Shown here in pieces: positions 1-6,086 of a DNA stretch of 8,722 nt (position 1 is the first letter of the stretch; every line of letters starts with the position of its first letter). The translations under genes were made by a program, and so were the position numbers. The notes below the pieces were generated by a model. The model was not told the origin of the DNA, did not search any database, and saw only the letters and a list, made by a program, of their open reading frames with translations. The stretch is from Candidatus Avipropionibacterium avicola (lineage in GTDB: Bacteria; Actinomycetota; Actinomycetes; Propionibacteriales; Propionibacteriaceae): NCBI GenBank assembly GCA_018715445.1, contig DVLP01000449.1, positions 1 through 8,722 of the forward strand. Direction: 5' to 3'.

Positions 1-1034
1 TTGGCGCGGGCCAGGTCGAGCAGGTCGTCGTCCTGCGGGGTCTCGGCCGCGAAGCCGACGATGGTCTGTCCGGCCCGAGCGCGCTGGCGTGACAGCCCGG
101 CCAGCACGTCGGTGGTCTGCTCCAGTTGCAACGTGAGGCCGCTGTCACCGGACTTCTTGATCTTGCCGGTGGCCGCAGCGCCCGGGGTGAAGTCGGCGGC
201 GGCGACGGCCATCACCAGGACGTCGCAGGTGGTGCTGAGCGAGCGCATCGCCTCGTCGAGGTCGGCGGTGGACGAGACGGCGGTGACCGTGGTGTTCGAG
301 GGAGGCTCGACCTCGAGGTGCGCGGCGACCAGGTCGACCCGGGCACCGCGCAGGGCTGCGGCCCGGGCCAGGGCGACCCCCATCCGTCCGGAGGAGGCAT
401 TGCCGAGGAAGCGGACCGGGTCGAGGGCCTCCCGGGTCCCTCCCGCCGACACCGCGACCCGCAGGCCGGTGAGGTCACGCTGGGCTGCCGAGGCCGCGAG
501 CGCGGGATCGACCAGCAGGGACAGGGCGGTCGCCACGATCTCGGCCGGCTCGGGCAGCCGTCCGGGTCCGGAGTCGGCACCGGTGAGACGTCCGGCGGCC
601 GGGTCCAGGACGACGGTGCCGCGGGACCGCAGGGTCGCCACGTTGGCCGTGGTCGCGGGGTGCTGCCACATCTCGGTGTGCATCGCCGGGCACATCAGCA
701 CCGGCGCCGTGGTGGTCAGCAGGACATTGGTGAGCAGGTCGTCAGCGCGCCCGGTGGCGGCCCGGGCCATCAGGTCCGCCGTGGCCGGCACCACGACGAC
801 CAGATCGGCCTGCTGACCGATCCGGACGTGGTTGACCAGATGGGTGTCGGAGAAGACGCCGGTGTGGACCGGGCGCCCCGACAACGCCGACCAGGTCGTC
901 GCGCCGACGAACTCCAGCGCATGGTTCGTCGGGACGACGGTCACGTCGTGACCGGCCTCGGACAGGCGGCGGACCACCTCGCAGGCCTTGTAGGCGGCAA
1001 TGCCGCCACTGACACCGACGACGACCCGGCTCAT
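1..1034 (-). CDS. coaBC: Bifunctional phosphopantothenoylcysteine decarboxylase / phosphopantothenate-cysteine ligase, 3' end outside window
   Basis: CoaBC (Dfp) carries out two consecutive cytosolic steps of coenzyme A synthesis. The CoaB half ligates cysteine to 4'-phosphopantothenate using a nucleotide triphosphate, and the FMN-dependent CoaC half decarboxylates the product to 4'-phosphopantetheine. 344 codons are visible from the ATG at 1034; roughly 60-80 C-terminal residues should lie outside the window. CoaC spans about residues 1-185: flavin-binding GGIAAYK (10-16), the expected catalytic His69, PATADL and PAMHTEMW (116-123). CoaB starts near residue 190: SAGGTRE (196-202), NASSG, KIKK (291-294) and VGFAAET (326-332). 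A GAGGAG Shine-Dalgarno lies 8 nt before the ATG, and the gene follows rpoZ by 25 nt. Oddities: the family motif PxMNxxMW has His119 in place of Asn, and the later GRLTGAD flap has no cysteine. I recall the same His in mycobacterial CoaBC, so this is probably a lineage form and not a broken enzyme. Identification is firm. Confidence 0.95.
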   Translation of the reverse strand, partial: MSRVVVGVSGGIAAYKACEVVRRLSEAGHDVTVVPTNHALEFVGATTWSALSGRPVHTGVFSDTHLVNHVRIGQQADLVVVVPATADLMARAATGRADDLLTNVLLTTTAPVLMCPAMHTEMWQHPATTANVATLRSRGTVVLDPAAGRLTGADSGPGRLPEPAEIVATALSLLVDPALAASAAQRDLTGLRVAVSAGGTREALDPVRFLGNASSGRMGVALARAAALRGARVDLVAAHLEVEPPSNTTVTAVSSTADLDEAMRSLSTTCDVLVMAVAAADFTPGAAATGKIKKSGDSGLTLQLEQTTDVLAGLSRQRARAGQTIVGFAAETPQDDDLLDLARA

Positions 1035-1059
1035 GCTGGGGGCTCCTCGGGCGAGGGGC

Positions 1060-1404
1060 TCAGGCGCCGGGCTCGGGCTCGAACGACAGGTCAGCGGCCG
1101 GCGCGGTCTCCTCGGAGAACTCGTTGCCGTCCTGGTCGGCCTCGTCGCTCGGGGTCGAGACCAGCACGCCGGCATGGATCTCGCGCAGCGCGATCGACAA
1201 CGGCTTCTCCTGCACGCCGTGGTCGACCAGCGGCCCCACGTTCTGCAGCAGGCCCTCGCCGAGCTGGGCGTAGTAGGCGTTGATCTGGCGGGCGCGCTTG
1301 GCGGCGAACAGCACCAGACCGTACTTGCTGTCGGACTTGGTGAGCAGGTCGTCGATCGAGGGGGAGGTGATGCCGCCCTCTTGGGTGGTGACTTGGTTGA
1401 CCAC
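1060..1404 (-). CDS. rpoZ: DNA-directed RNA polymerase omega subunit
   Basis: This 114-residue protein is the small omega subunit, which helps fold and retain beta' in RNA polymerase. The conserved core covers about residues 11-85: [11 protein letters not shown], then [20 protein letters not shown] (the omega signature with its KRARQIN helix), [13 protein letters not shown], and [12 protein letters not shown]. An acidic, low-complexity tail (about residues 86-114, rich in E, D, A and P) follows, as is usual in actinobacteria. Translation starts at a GTG (1404-1402), with AAGGA at 1417-1413 placed 8 nt upstream; no better start lies upstream in frame. It is 51 nt downstream of gmk and 25 nt upstream of coaBC, so it is very likely co-transcribed with both. 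The gmk-rpoZ-coaBC order is typical of actinobacteria. Confidence 0.97.
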   Translation of the reverse strand: MVNQVTTQEGGITSPSIDDLLTKSDSKYGLVLFAAKRARQINAYYAQLGEGLLQNVGPLVDHGVQEKPLSIALREIHAGVLVSTPSDEADQDGNEFSEETAPAADLSFEPEPGA

Positions 1405-1455
1405 GGGTGAGATCCTTCGACGTACGTTCGATGCGTTCCGCTCGGCCGGGACGTG

Positions 1456-2073
1456 TCAGTCCGGTGGACCCTGCGGGTCCGGGAGCGGGGGTAGACCCAG
1501 CAACTCTACCAAGTCGTCCACCGCTTGTCCCACTTCGGCGTTGACGACGACGTGGTCGAACTCGTCCAGGGCCAACATCTCGGTCCTGGCGGTCTCGAGT
1601 CGGCGTTCGCGTTCCTCGGCACTCTCGGTGCCCCGACCGACCAGTCGGCGCACCATCTCCTCCCAGGACGGCGGCATCAGGAAGACCAGCGTGGCATCGG
1701 GCCAGGTGCGGGCGACCTGACGGGCGCCCTGCAGGTCGATCTCGAGGATGACGTGGCGCCCCTGCCGTACGGCGTCGGCCACCGGACCGCGCGGGGTCCC
1801 GTACCGAGCCTTGCGGTGCACCACGGCCCACTCCAACATCTGGTCGGTCTCGACCAGCCGGTCGAACTCGGCGTCGTCGACGAAGCGGTAGTGCACCCCG
1901 TCGACCTCGCCGGGGCGGGGTGGCCGCGTGGTGGCCGAGACCGAGACCCACACGTCGGGACGCAGCTCCCGCAACCGAGCGCAGACGGTGCCCTTGCCGA
2001 CCGCCGTCGGGCCCGACACCACGGTGACGCTGCCCCCACCGGCCGGTACGGCTCGGTCCAACTCCTCAGACAC
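1456..2073 (-). CDS. gmk: Guanylate kinase
   Basis: This cytosolic enzyme phosphorylates GMP (and dGMP) to GDP with ATP, and is essential for GTP supply and guanine recycling. The 205 residues match the family's usual length. The P-loop is GPTAVGKGT (21-29). The GMP-binding segment is SATTRPPRPGE (46-56) with S46, R50 and R53, then Y62, E81, and RYGTPR (90-95). EIDLQGARQV (111-120) carries D113. The lid is the Arg-rich stretch around VGRGTESAEERERR. The start is GTG at 2073, supported by AAGGAGGAG 7 nt upstream. That Shine-Dalgarno and the start lie inside the 3' end of mihF, so the two genes overlap by 8 nt and are probably translationally coupled. In many bacteria Gmk is inhibited by (p)ppGpp; the sequence alone cannot show whether that holds here. 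Confidence 0.97.
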   Translation of the reverse strand: MSEELDRAVPAGGGSVTVVSGPTAVGKGTVCARLRELRPDVWVSVSATTRPPRPGEVDGVHYRFVDDAEFDRLVETDQMLEWAVVHRKARYGTPRGPVADAVRQGRHVILEIDLQGARQVARTWPDATLVFLMPPSWEEMVRRLVGRGTESAEERERRLETARTEMLALDEFDHVVVNAEVGQAVDDLVELLGLPPLPDPQGPPD

Positions 2074-2380
2074 CCGAGAACTCCTCCTTCAGACGAGCAA
2101 TCTGGTGTCGACCCAGACCGCGCAGGCGCCGGTTGTCGGCGATGTCGACCCGCTCCATCACGGCCAGGGCGCGCTTGTTCCCGACCCGAGGCAGGCACTT
2201 GAGCAGGTCGACGACCTTGAGCTGGGCGATCACCTCGTCGTCGCGGCGGTCCAGCACCTCGGCCAGGGTCGTGCGGCCGGTGCGCAACGCCTGCTTGACC
2301 TCGGCCCGCTCCTTGCGGGCGGCGGCAGCACGAGCACGGGCAGCCTCCAGCTGCTGCTCACTGACGGCGGGGAGCGACAC
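2066..2380 (-). CDS. mihF: Actinobacterial integration host factor (mIHF)
   Basis: This is a small basic DNA-binding nucleoid protein of the mycobacterial IHF type, unrelated in fold to the HU/IHF-alpha/beta family. It binds and bends DNA and shapes the nucleoid. From the GTG at 2380 it is 104 residues, the usual family length. An Ala/Arg-rich helix covers about residues 8-33, then comes DDEVIAQLKVVDLLKCLPRVG (helix-two-turn-helix-like core, about 47-67), then IADNRRLRGLG (80-90), the conserved arginine-rich DNA contact segment, and a short C-terminal helix. The reading frame stays open upstream to an ATG at 2446. I prefer GTG 2380 because GAGGA lies 6 nt before it and the upstream 22 residues have no family match. 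It heads the mihF-gmk-rpoZ-coaBC operon and is divergent from the dehydrogenase. Small peculiarities are Cys62 and Asn68 within the LPRVGN turn, where LPxVGK is more usual. Confidence 0.94.
   Translation of the reverse strand: MSLPAVSEQQLEAARARAAAARKERAEVKQALRTGRTTLAEVLDRRDDEVIAQLKVVDLLKCLPRVGNKRALAVMERVDIADNRRLRGLGRHQIARLKEEFSGV
2081..2089 (-). promoter_or_regulatory. Shine-Dalgarno of gmk embedded in the mihF coding sequence
   Basis: AAGGAGGAG on the minus strand encodes the Lys-Glu-Glu near the C-terminus of mIHF and lies 7 nt before the gmk GTG start. It is a near-perfect anti-16S match. Translation of mihF therefore runs through the ribosome-binding site of gmk, consistent with coupling of the two genes. 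Confidence 0.8.
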
Positions 2381-2386
2381 GGTGAT

Positions 2387-2391
2387 TCCTC
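2387..2391 (-). promoter_or_regulatory. Shine-Dalgarno that sets the mihF start
   Basis: GAGGA on the minus strand ends 6 nt before GTG 2380. It favours this start over the in-frame ATG at 2446, giving a 104-residue mIHF of normal family length. Confidence 0.7.
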
Positions 2392-2451
2392 GTACGGGTG
2401 ATCGGGGTCCATGGCCGACAACCGGCACGTGGGCCGGGCCTGTCACGGTTC

Positions 2452-2457
2452 AACCTA
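2452..2457 (-). promoter_or_regulatory. Candidate -10 element for the mihF operon
   Basis: On the minus strand this reads TAGGTT, which fits the TANNNT pattern of primary-sigma promoters in high-GC actinobacteria. It would place the transcription start near 2445 and give mihF a leader of about 65 nt. No good TTGACA-like -35 is present 16-18 nt upstream (the hexamer is ATGCAG). The element overlaps a short GGTT-C-AACC inverted repeat at 2447-2455. This was picked by eye, so confidence is low. Confidence 0.35.
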
Positions 2458-2469
2458 TCCGGCGGCGGA

Positions 2470-2483
2470 CGGATCTGCATCCG
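2470..2483. repeat. Short inverted repeat, possible operator
   Basis: CGGAT-CTGC-ATCCG is a perfect 5-4-5 dyad lying almost midway between the two candidate -10 elements, where the -35 regions of both divergent promoters would fall. That location is where a regulator would be expected to act on both genes. Dyads of this size also arise by chance in a region of this length, so position is the main argument. Confidence 0.3.
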
Positions 2484-2500
2484 AGGCCCTCCATCGCTTG

Positions 2501-2506
2501 TAGAGT
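2501..2506 (+). promoter_or_regulatory. Candidate -10 element for the dehydrogenase gene
   Basis: TAGAGT, preceded directly by TTG, fits the TANNNT form. It would start transcription near 2513 and give a leader of about 33 nt before GTG 2546. No recognisable -35 hexamer is found at the normal distance, so either the promoter is weak or activated, or this is a chance match. Confidence 0.33.
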
Positions 2507-2545
2507 CGGGCGCAGTGACCGTCGAGCGAGGAGGGACCCGGAAAC

Positions 2546-4114
2546 GTGTCCGGATCAGCCGTGTCAGGGATGTCAGTGATCGCAGGACGGCCCGTTGCCG
2601 GTGACGGCGAGGAGTTCCGTGCCGTCGACCCGGCCACCGGTACGGCCCTGGAGCCGGCCTATCGAGCGTTGTCGGCGCCCCGGATCGAGGAGGCTGTCAC
2701 CGCTGCCGCGACCGCGTTCGAGGTCTACCGCGACACCACGCCGCAACAGCGCGCCGCATTCCTGCGCACCATCGCCGACAACCTGGACGCCCGCCGCGAC
2801 GCACTGGTCGAACGAGCCCTGGTCGAGACCGGGTTGCCGGAGGCCCGCCTCACCGGCGAGGTCGGTCGCACCTCGGGGCAGCTGCGCCTGATGGCCGACG
2901 AGGTCGAGCTGGGCGAACACCAGGGCGTACGGATCGACCACGCCCAGCCGGACCGCTCCCCCGCCCCGGCCCCGGACCTGCGGCTGCGCTCGATCCCGAT
3001 CGGACCGGTGGTGGTCTTCGGGGCGAGCAACTTCCCGTTCGCCTTCTCGACTGCCGGTGGCGACACCGCGGCCGCCCTGGCCGCCGGTTGCCCGGTGATC
3101 GTCAAGGCCCACAACGCCCACCCCGGCACGGCCGAGCTCGCTGCCGGTGCGATCGCCGACGCAGTCAACAGCTGTGGCCTGCCGCCGGGCACCTTCTCCC
3201 TGCTGTACGGCGTCGGCAACGAGATCGGCGAGCACCTGGTCGCCCATCCGGACGTGCGCGGTGTGGGCTTCACCGGATCACGCGCCGGTGGGCTGGCCCT
3301 GCTGCGGATCGCGCAGGCACGACCGACCCCGATCCCCGTGTACGCAGAGATGTCGAGCATCAACCCGGTGATCGTGCTGCCCGGACGGGCCAAGGCCGTC
3401 GACGAAGTGGCGCAGGGCTACCTGGGGTCGCTGACGCTGGGATCGGGCCAGTTCTGCACCAATCCCGGGCTGCTGTTCGTGCCGGAGGAGGCCGCCGAGC
3501 TGCGGACCGCGATCGGCGCCGCCGTCGGCGAGACCCGTGGCCAGACCATGTTGACCGAGCCCATCAGCGACGCCTATCGCGACGGTGTCGCTCGGCTCGA
3601 CTCCATTGACGTGCTCGGGCGCGGCGCGGAGGGCGACGGCCCGAATGCCCCGGCCCCGGTGGTCGCGGCGGTCACCACTGCCCAACTGCGTGACACCCCG
3701 GGCCTGGCCGACGAGGTCTTCGGCGCGGCCAGTCTGGTCGTCTCCTACCGCGACCTGGAGGACGTCATCGACACCCTCGACCTGCTGGAAGGCCAGCTCA
3801 CCGTGTCGGTCCACGTCGAACCCTCCGACCACGAGGCACTGCGCACCCTGCTGCCCACGCTGGAGGACCTGGCCGGCCGGATCATCGTGAACGCGTGGCC
3901 GACCGGCGTCGAGGTCACCCACGCGATGGTCCACGGTGGCCCCTTCCCCGCCACCTCGGACGGTCGCTCCACCTCCGTCGGGACCCTGGCCATCACCCGC
4001 TTCCAGCGCCCCGTCAGCTACCAGGGCCTGCCCGAGGACCTGCTCCCCCAGGCCATCCGCGACGAGAACCCGTACGGCCTCCCCCGCCGCGTCGACGGCA
4101 CCCTCGAACGCTGA
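2546..4114 (+). CDS. NADP-dependent alpha-ketoglutarate semialdehyde (2,5-dioxopentanoate) dehydrogenase
   Basis: This aldehyde dehydrogenase superfamily enzyme probably oxidises 2,5-dioxopentanoate to 2-oxoglutarate with NADP+, the last step of oxidative pentose, hexarate/uronate and hydroxyproline breakdown. Evidence within its 522 residues: the Rossmann/oxyanion region GPVVVFGASNFPFAFS with Asn162; cofactor-site Lys187 in VIVKAHNAHPG; GFTGSRAGG; the general base Glu268 in YAEMSSINPV; and the nucleophile Cys304 in GSGQFCTNPG. The C-terminal NAWPTGVEVTHAMVHGGPFP and LPRRVDG segments are hallmarks of the KGSADH branch rather than generic aldehyde dehydrogenases. GTG 2546 is taken as the start: it has AGGAGG 11 nt upstream and a family-typical length. 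GTG 2561 and ATG 2570 are in-frame alternatives that would remove 5 or 8 residues. It is the only plus-strand gene and has no catabolic partner in the window. Substrate assignment rests on motif resemblance, so a related semialdehyde remains possible. Confidence 0.88.
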   Translation: MSGSAVSGMSVIAGRPVAGDGEEFRAVDPATGTALEPAYRALSAPRIEEAVTAAATAFEVYRDTTPQQRAAFLRTIADNLDARRDALVERALVETGLPEARLTGEVGRTSGQLRLMADEVELGEHQGVRIDHAQPDRSPAPAPDLRLRSIPIGPVVVFGASNFPFAFSTAGGDTAAALAAGCPVIVKAHNAHPGTAELAAGAIADAVNSCGLPPGTFSLLYGVGNEIGEHLVAHPDVRGVGFTGSRAGGLALLRIAQARPTPIPVYAEMSSINPVIVLPGRAKAVDEVAQGYLGSLTLGSGQFCTNPGLLFVPEEAAELRTAIGAAVGETRGQTMLTEPISDAYRDGVARLDSIDVLGRGAEGDGPNAPAPVVAAVTTAQLRDTPGLADEVFGAASLVVSYRDLEDVIDTLDLLEGQLTVSVHVEPSDHEALRTLLPTLEDLAGRIIVNAWPTGVEVTHAMVHGGPFPATSDGRSTSVGTLAITRFQRPVSYQGLPEDLLPQAIRDENPYGLPRRVDGTLER

Positions 4115-4121
4115 CCCACAC

Positions 4122-4137
4122 CCTCCGAGCTCGGGGG
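4122..4137. terminator. Weak hairpin between convergent stop codons
   Basis: The 32-nt gap between the dehydrogenase and pyrF stop codons contains CCTCCG-AGCT-CGGGGG, a 6-bp stem (one G-T pair) with a 4-nt loop and a perfect CCGAGCTCGG core. It could stop transcription from both sides. Neither side is followed by a T-run, so it is not a classic intrinsic terminator. Confidence 0.3.
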
Positions 4138-4146
4138 TCGTCGTCG

Positions 4147-4974
4147 TCAGCGGAGGGCGGCGGCGACTTCGGCGGTGCGGCGGCGGATGGCGGCGGGGTC
4201 GGGGCCGGCCTCGGCGATGTCGCGGCTGGTCGAGGGCAGGGTCAGGGGTGTCTGGTCGCCGAAGAGAGTGGCGACGTGCTCGGGGGTGCCGCCCTGGGCA
4301 CCCAGACCGGGCACCAGCAGGGATCCGGCGAACCGGGACAGGTCGATGTCGAGCGCCTGGTGGGTAAGACCGACGACGGCGCCGACCGGGCCGGGGACGC
4401 CGTCCTCGATCCGCGCGTGGTCACGGTTGATCGCGGCACCGGCCTCCAGCACCTGCTGGGCGACGGTGAGGTCGTGGTGGCGCGCGGTCTGCACCTCGTG
4501 GCCCTCCGGGTTGGAGGTTCGGACCAGGACGTAGACCCCTCGTCCGTTGGCCACCGCCAGGTCGATCGCCGGCTGCAGCGAGCCGAAACCGAGGTACGGG
4601 CTGATCGTGATCGCGTCCGCGGCCAACGGCCCCTCCCCCAGGTAGGCCTGGGCGTAGGCCGCCATCGTCGAGCCGATGTCGCCCCGCTTCACGTCGAGCA
4701 GGCTGAGCGCACCGGCCTCACGGATCGCGCCCAGCACCTTCTCCAGCACAGCGATCCCGGCCGATCCGAAGACCTCGAAGAAGGCGCTCTGCGGCTTGAG
4801 GACCGCGACCTGGTCGGCGACCGCCTCGACCAGGGTCATGGCGCAGCGCTCCAGTCCGCTGGCATCGAGCGGAAGCCCCCACTGCTGAAGGATCGACAGG
4901 TGCGGATCGACCCCGACACAGAGTCGTCCCCGTTGGGCGACCACGGCCGCCAGCCGTTCGCCGTACGCGTTCAT
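4147..4974 (-). CDS. pyrF: Orotidine 5'-phosphate decarboxylase (PyrF type 2)
   Basis: PyrF catalyses the last step of de novo UMP synthesis, decarboxylating OMP to UMP. The 275 residues match the longer type 2 branch found in actinobacteria. The TIM-barrel markers are in order: CVGVDPH (19-25), VLKPQSAFFE with Lys60, and the signature LLDVKRGDIGST (92-103) with the catalytic Asp94, Lys96 and Asp99. Further on are VYVLVRTSNPEG, VVGLTH, and the phosphate-binding LLVPGLGAQGG, all where expected. The start ATG (4974-4972) overlaps the pyrD stop as ATGA. A GGAGGG Shine-Dalgarno (4988-4983) sits 8 nt upstream within the end of pyrD, so coupling and co-transcription are likely. Downstream it converges on the dehydrogenase gene with only 32 nt between stop codons. 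In many actinobacteria pyrF is followed directly by mihF; here that link is interrupted. Confidence 0.97.
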   Translation of the reverse strand: MNAYGERLAAVVAQRGRLCVGVDPHLSILQQWGLPLDASGLERCAMTLVEAVADQVAVLKPQSAFFEVFGSAGIAVLEKVLGAIREAGALSLLDVKRGDIGSTMAAYAQAYLGEGPLAADAITISPYLGFGSLQPAIDLAVANGRGVYVLVRTSNPEGHEVQTARHHDLTVAQQVLEAGAAINRDHARIEDGVPGPVGAVVGLTHQALDIDLSRFAGSLLVPGLGAQGGTPEHVATLFGDQTPLTLPSTSRDIAEAGPDPAAIRRRTAEVAAALR

Positions 4975-6086
4975 CGACGATTCCCTCCGTGTCGGCGGTT
5001 CACACCGCTCACCAGTGCCGGACCGGCATAGACCAGTCCGGAGTAGACCTGCACCAGCCGGGCACCGGCCTCGACCATGGCATCGGCATCCTGGGCAGAC
5101 ATGATGCCACCGACCCCGATCACCGGCAGGTCGGTCATCCGGGTGAGGGCGGCGACGAACTCGCGGGACCGCCGCCGCAGTGGGGCACCCGACAGGCCCC
5201 CGGTCTGCGAGGCCATCGACCGGTCGGCCGCGGACAGCCCGGACCGTTCGATCGTGGTGTTGGTCGCGATCAGCCCGCTGATCCCGGCGTCGGTGCAGAC
5301 CTCGACCGCCTCGGCGACCGCCTCGGTCGACAGGTCCGGGGCGAGCTTGACCAGCACCGGCACCGGGGCGACCCGGTCCAGGCTACGGGCCTCGGTGACC
5401 AATGTGCTGGTCAGATCAGCGAGGAATCCCTTGTCCTGCAGGGAACGCAGCCCAGGGGTGTTGGGACTGGAGACGTTGATCGCGATGTAGTCGGCGTGCG
5501 GAGCCACGGCACGCAAGGAGGTGACGTAGTCCTCGACCGCCTCGGTCAACGGGGTGACCTTGCTCTTGCCGATCGACACCCCGACCACCAGACCGGCTTG
5601 TCGCCCGCCGCGGGTGATCCCGTACGAGGCGAGCCGCTCGGCGAGGGCGGCGGCACCGGGGTTGTTGAACCCCATCCGGTTGATCACCGCGCGGCTGGTC
5701 GGCAGGCGGAACAGTCGCGGTTTGTCGTTGCCGGGTTGGGCCTTGGCCGTGACCGTCCCCAGCTCGACATGGGAGAACCCGAGACTTGCCCAGCCGCGCA
5801 CCGCCATCCCGTACTTGTCCATCCCGGCAGCCAGGCCGACCGGACCGGGGAACCGCAGCCCGGCGAACTCGACCTCGTCCCCGCGGGGTCCGGTGACCGC
5901 CCGGGCCACTGCCCTCAGCACGGCTGAGGACCCGAGCGTGCCGACCGCGCGAACGGTGCGTTCGTGGATCGCCTCGGCATCACCGGTACGGAAGAGCACC
6001 GGTCGGGCCAGCCGATAACCGAGGGAGCTGACCCGCTCGCCCCACGCGGGGCGAGGGGTCCCCCTCAGCACAGCACGATCGGTCAT
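4971..6086 (-). CDS. pyrD: Dihydroorotate dehydrogenase (quinone), class 2
   Basis: PyrD oxidises dihydroorotate to orotate, the fourth step of pyrimidine synthesis. The class 2 form is peripherally bound to the membrane and passes electrons from FMN to the quinone pool. From ATG 6086 it has 371 residues. The N-terminal stretch (about 15-65) has the helical segment expected for quinone and membrane contact, including a [11 protein letters not shown] stretch. FMN-barrel markers follow: [10 protein letters not shown] (84-93), [16 protein letters not shown] (109-124), NRMGFNN (136-142), and [12 protein letters not shown] (203-214). Serine at this place, not cysteine, marks class 2. Lys and Asn contacts appear in VKLAPD and IATNTT, and GVGGI and VYSGLVY bind phosphate. 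The frame is open upstream to 6212, but that extension lies inside carB and has no family match. ATG 6086 forms an ATGA overlap with the carB stop. No clear Shine-Dalgarno precedes it, which suggests translation by termination-reinitiation. Confidence 0.96.
   Translation of the reverse strand: MTDRAVLRGTPRPAWGERVSSLGYRLARPVLFRTGDAEAIHERTVRAVGTLGSSAVLRAVARAVTGPRGDEVEFAGLRFPGPVGLAAGMDKYGMAVRGWASLGFSHVELGTVTAKAQPGNDKPRLFRLPTSRAVINRMGFNNPGAAALAERLASYGITRGGRQAGLVVGVSIGKSKVTPLTEAVEDYVTSLRAVAPHADYIAINVSSPNTPGLRSLQDKGFLADLTSTLVTEARSLDRVAPVPVLVKLAPDLSTEAVAEAVEVCTDAGISGLIATNTTIERSGLSAADRSMASQTGGLSGAPLRRRSREFVAALTRMTDLPVIGVGGIMSAQDADAMVEAGARLVQVYSGLVYAGPALVSGVNRRHGGNRR

Larger units (their letters stand above)
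2381..2545. promoter_or_regulatory. Divergent intergenic region between mihF and the dehydrogenase
   Basis: This 165-bp region is the longest non-coding stretch in the window. It must hold the promoters for the leftward mihF-gmk-rpoZ-coaBC operon and the rightward dehydrogenase, because the two genes point away from each other. It contains a TANNNT-type -10 candidate on each strand (listed separately), a small dyad between them, and the two Shine-Dalgarno sites. No open reading frame here has a credible start or family match. I saw no riboswitch-like conserved structure and no tRNA. Confidence 0.75.

Noticed and set aside
126..1283. Long plus-strand open frame antisense to coaBC and rpoZ
   Set aside because: Its Gly/Arg/Asp-rich translation has no family-like motif. 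It is the expected shadow of GC-rich coding sequence on the other strand, where coaBC and rpoZ are unmistakable.
1416..1431. TTCGA direct repeat and ACGTACGT palindrome between gmk and rpoZ
   Set aside because: Short, with mismatched flanks; there is no T-run or good -10 element nearby, so neither a terminator nor a promoter can be supported.
2381..2446. 22-residue N-terminal extension of mIHF from an ATG at 2446
   Set aside because: No family resemblance, and a good Shine-Dalgarno precedes the GTG at 2380 that gives the usual protein length. The ATG at 2446 also falls right at the predicted transcription start.
2487..2535. CCCTCC (2487-2492) pairing with GGAGGG (2530-2535) as a ribosome-site-hiding hairpin before the dehydrogenase
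   Set aside because: The upstream arm lies before the predicted transcription start, so it would not be in the mRNA, and the stem does not extend beyond 6 bp across a 37-nt loop.
3895..5031. Plus-strand open frame running from within the dehydrogenase across pyrF
   Set aside because: It is low-complexity, repetitive in G/R/D/Q, and antisense to a fully conserved pyrF; no plausible domain.
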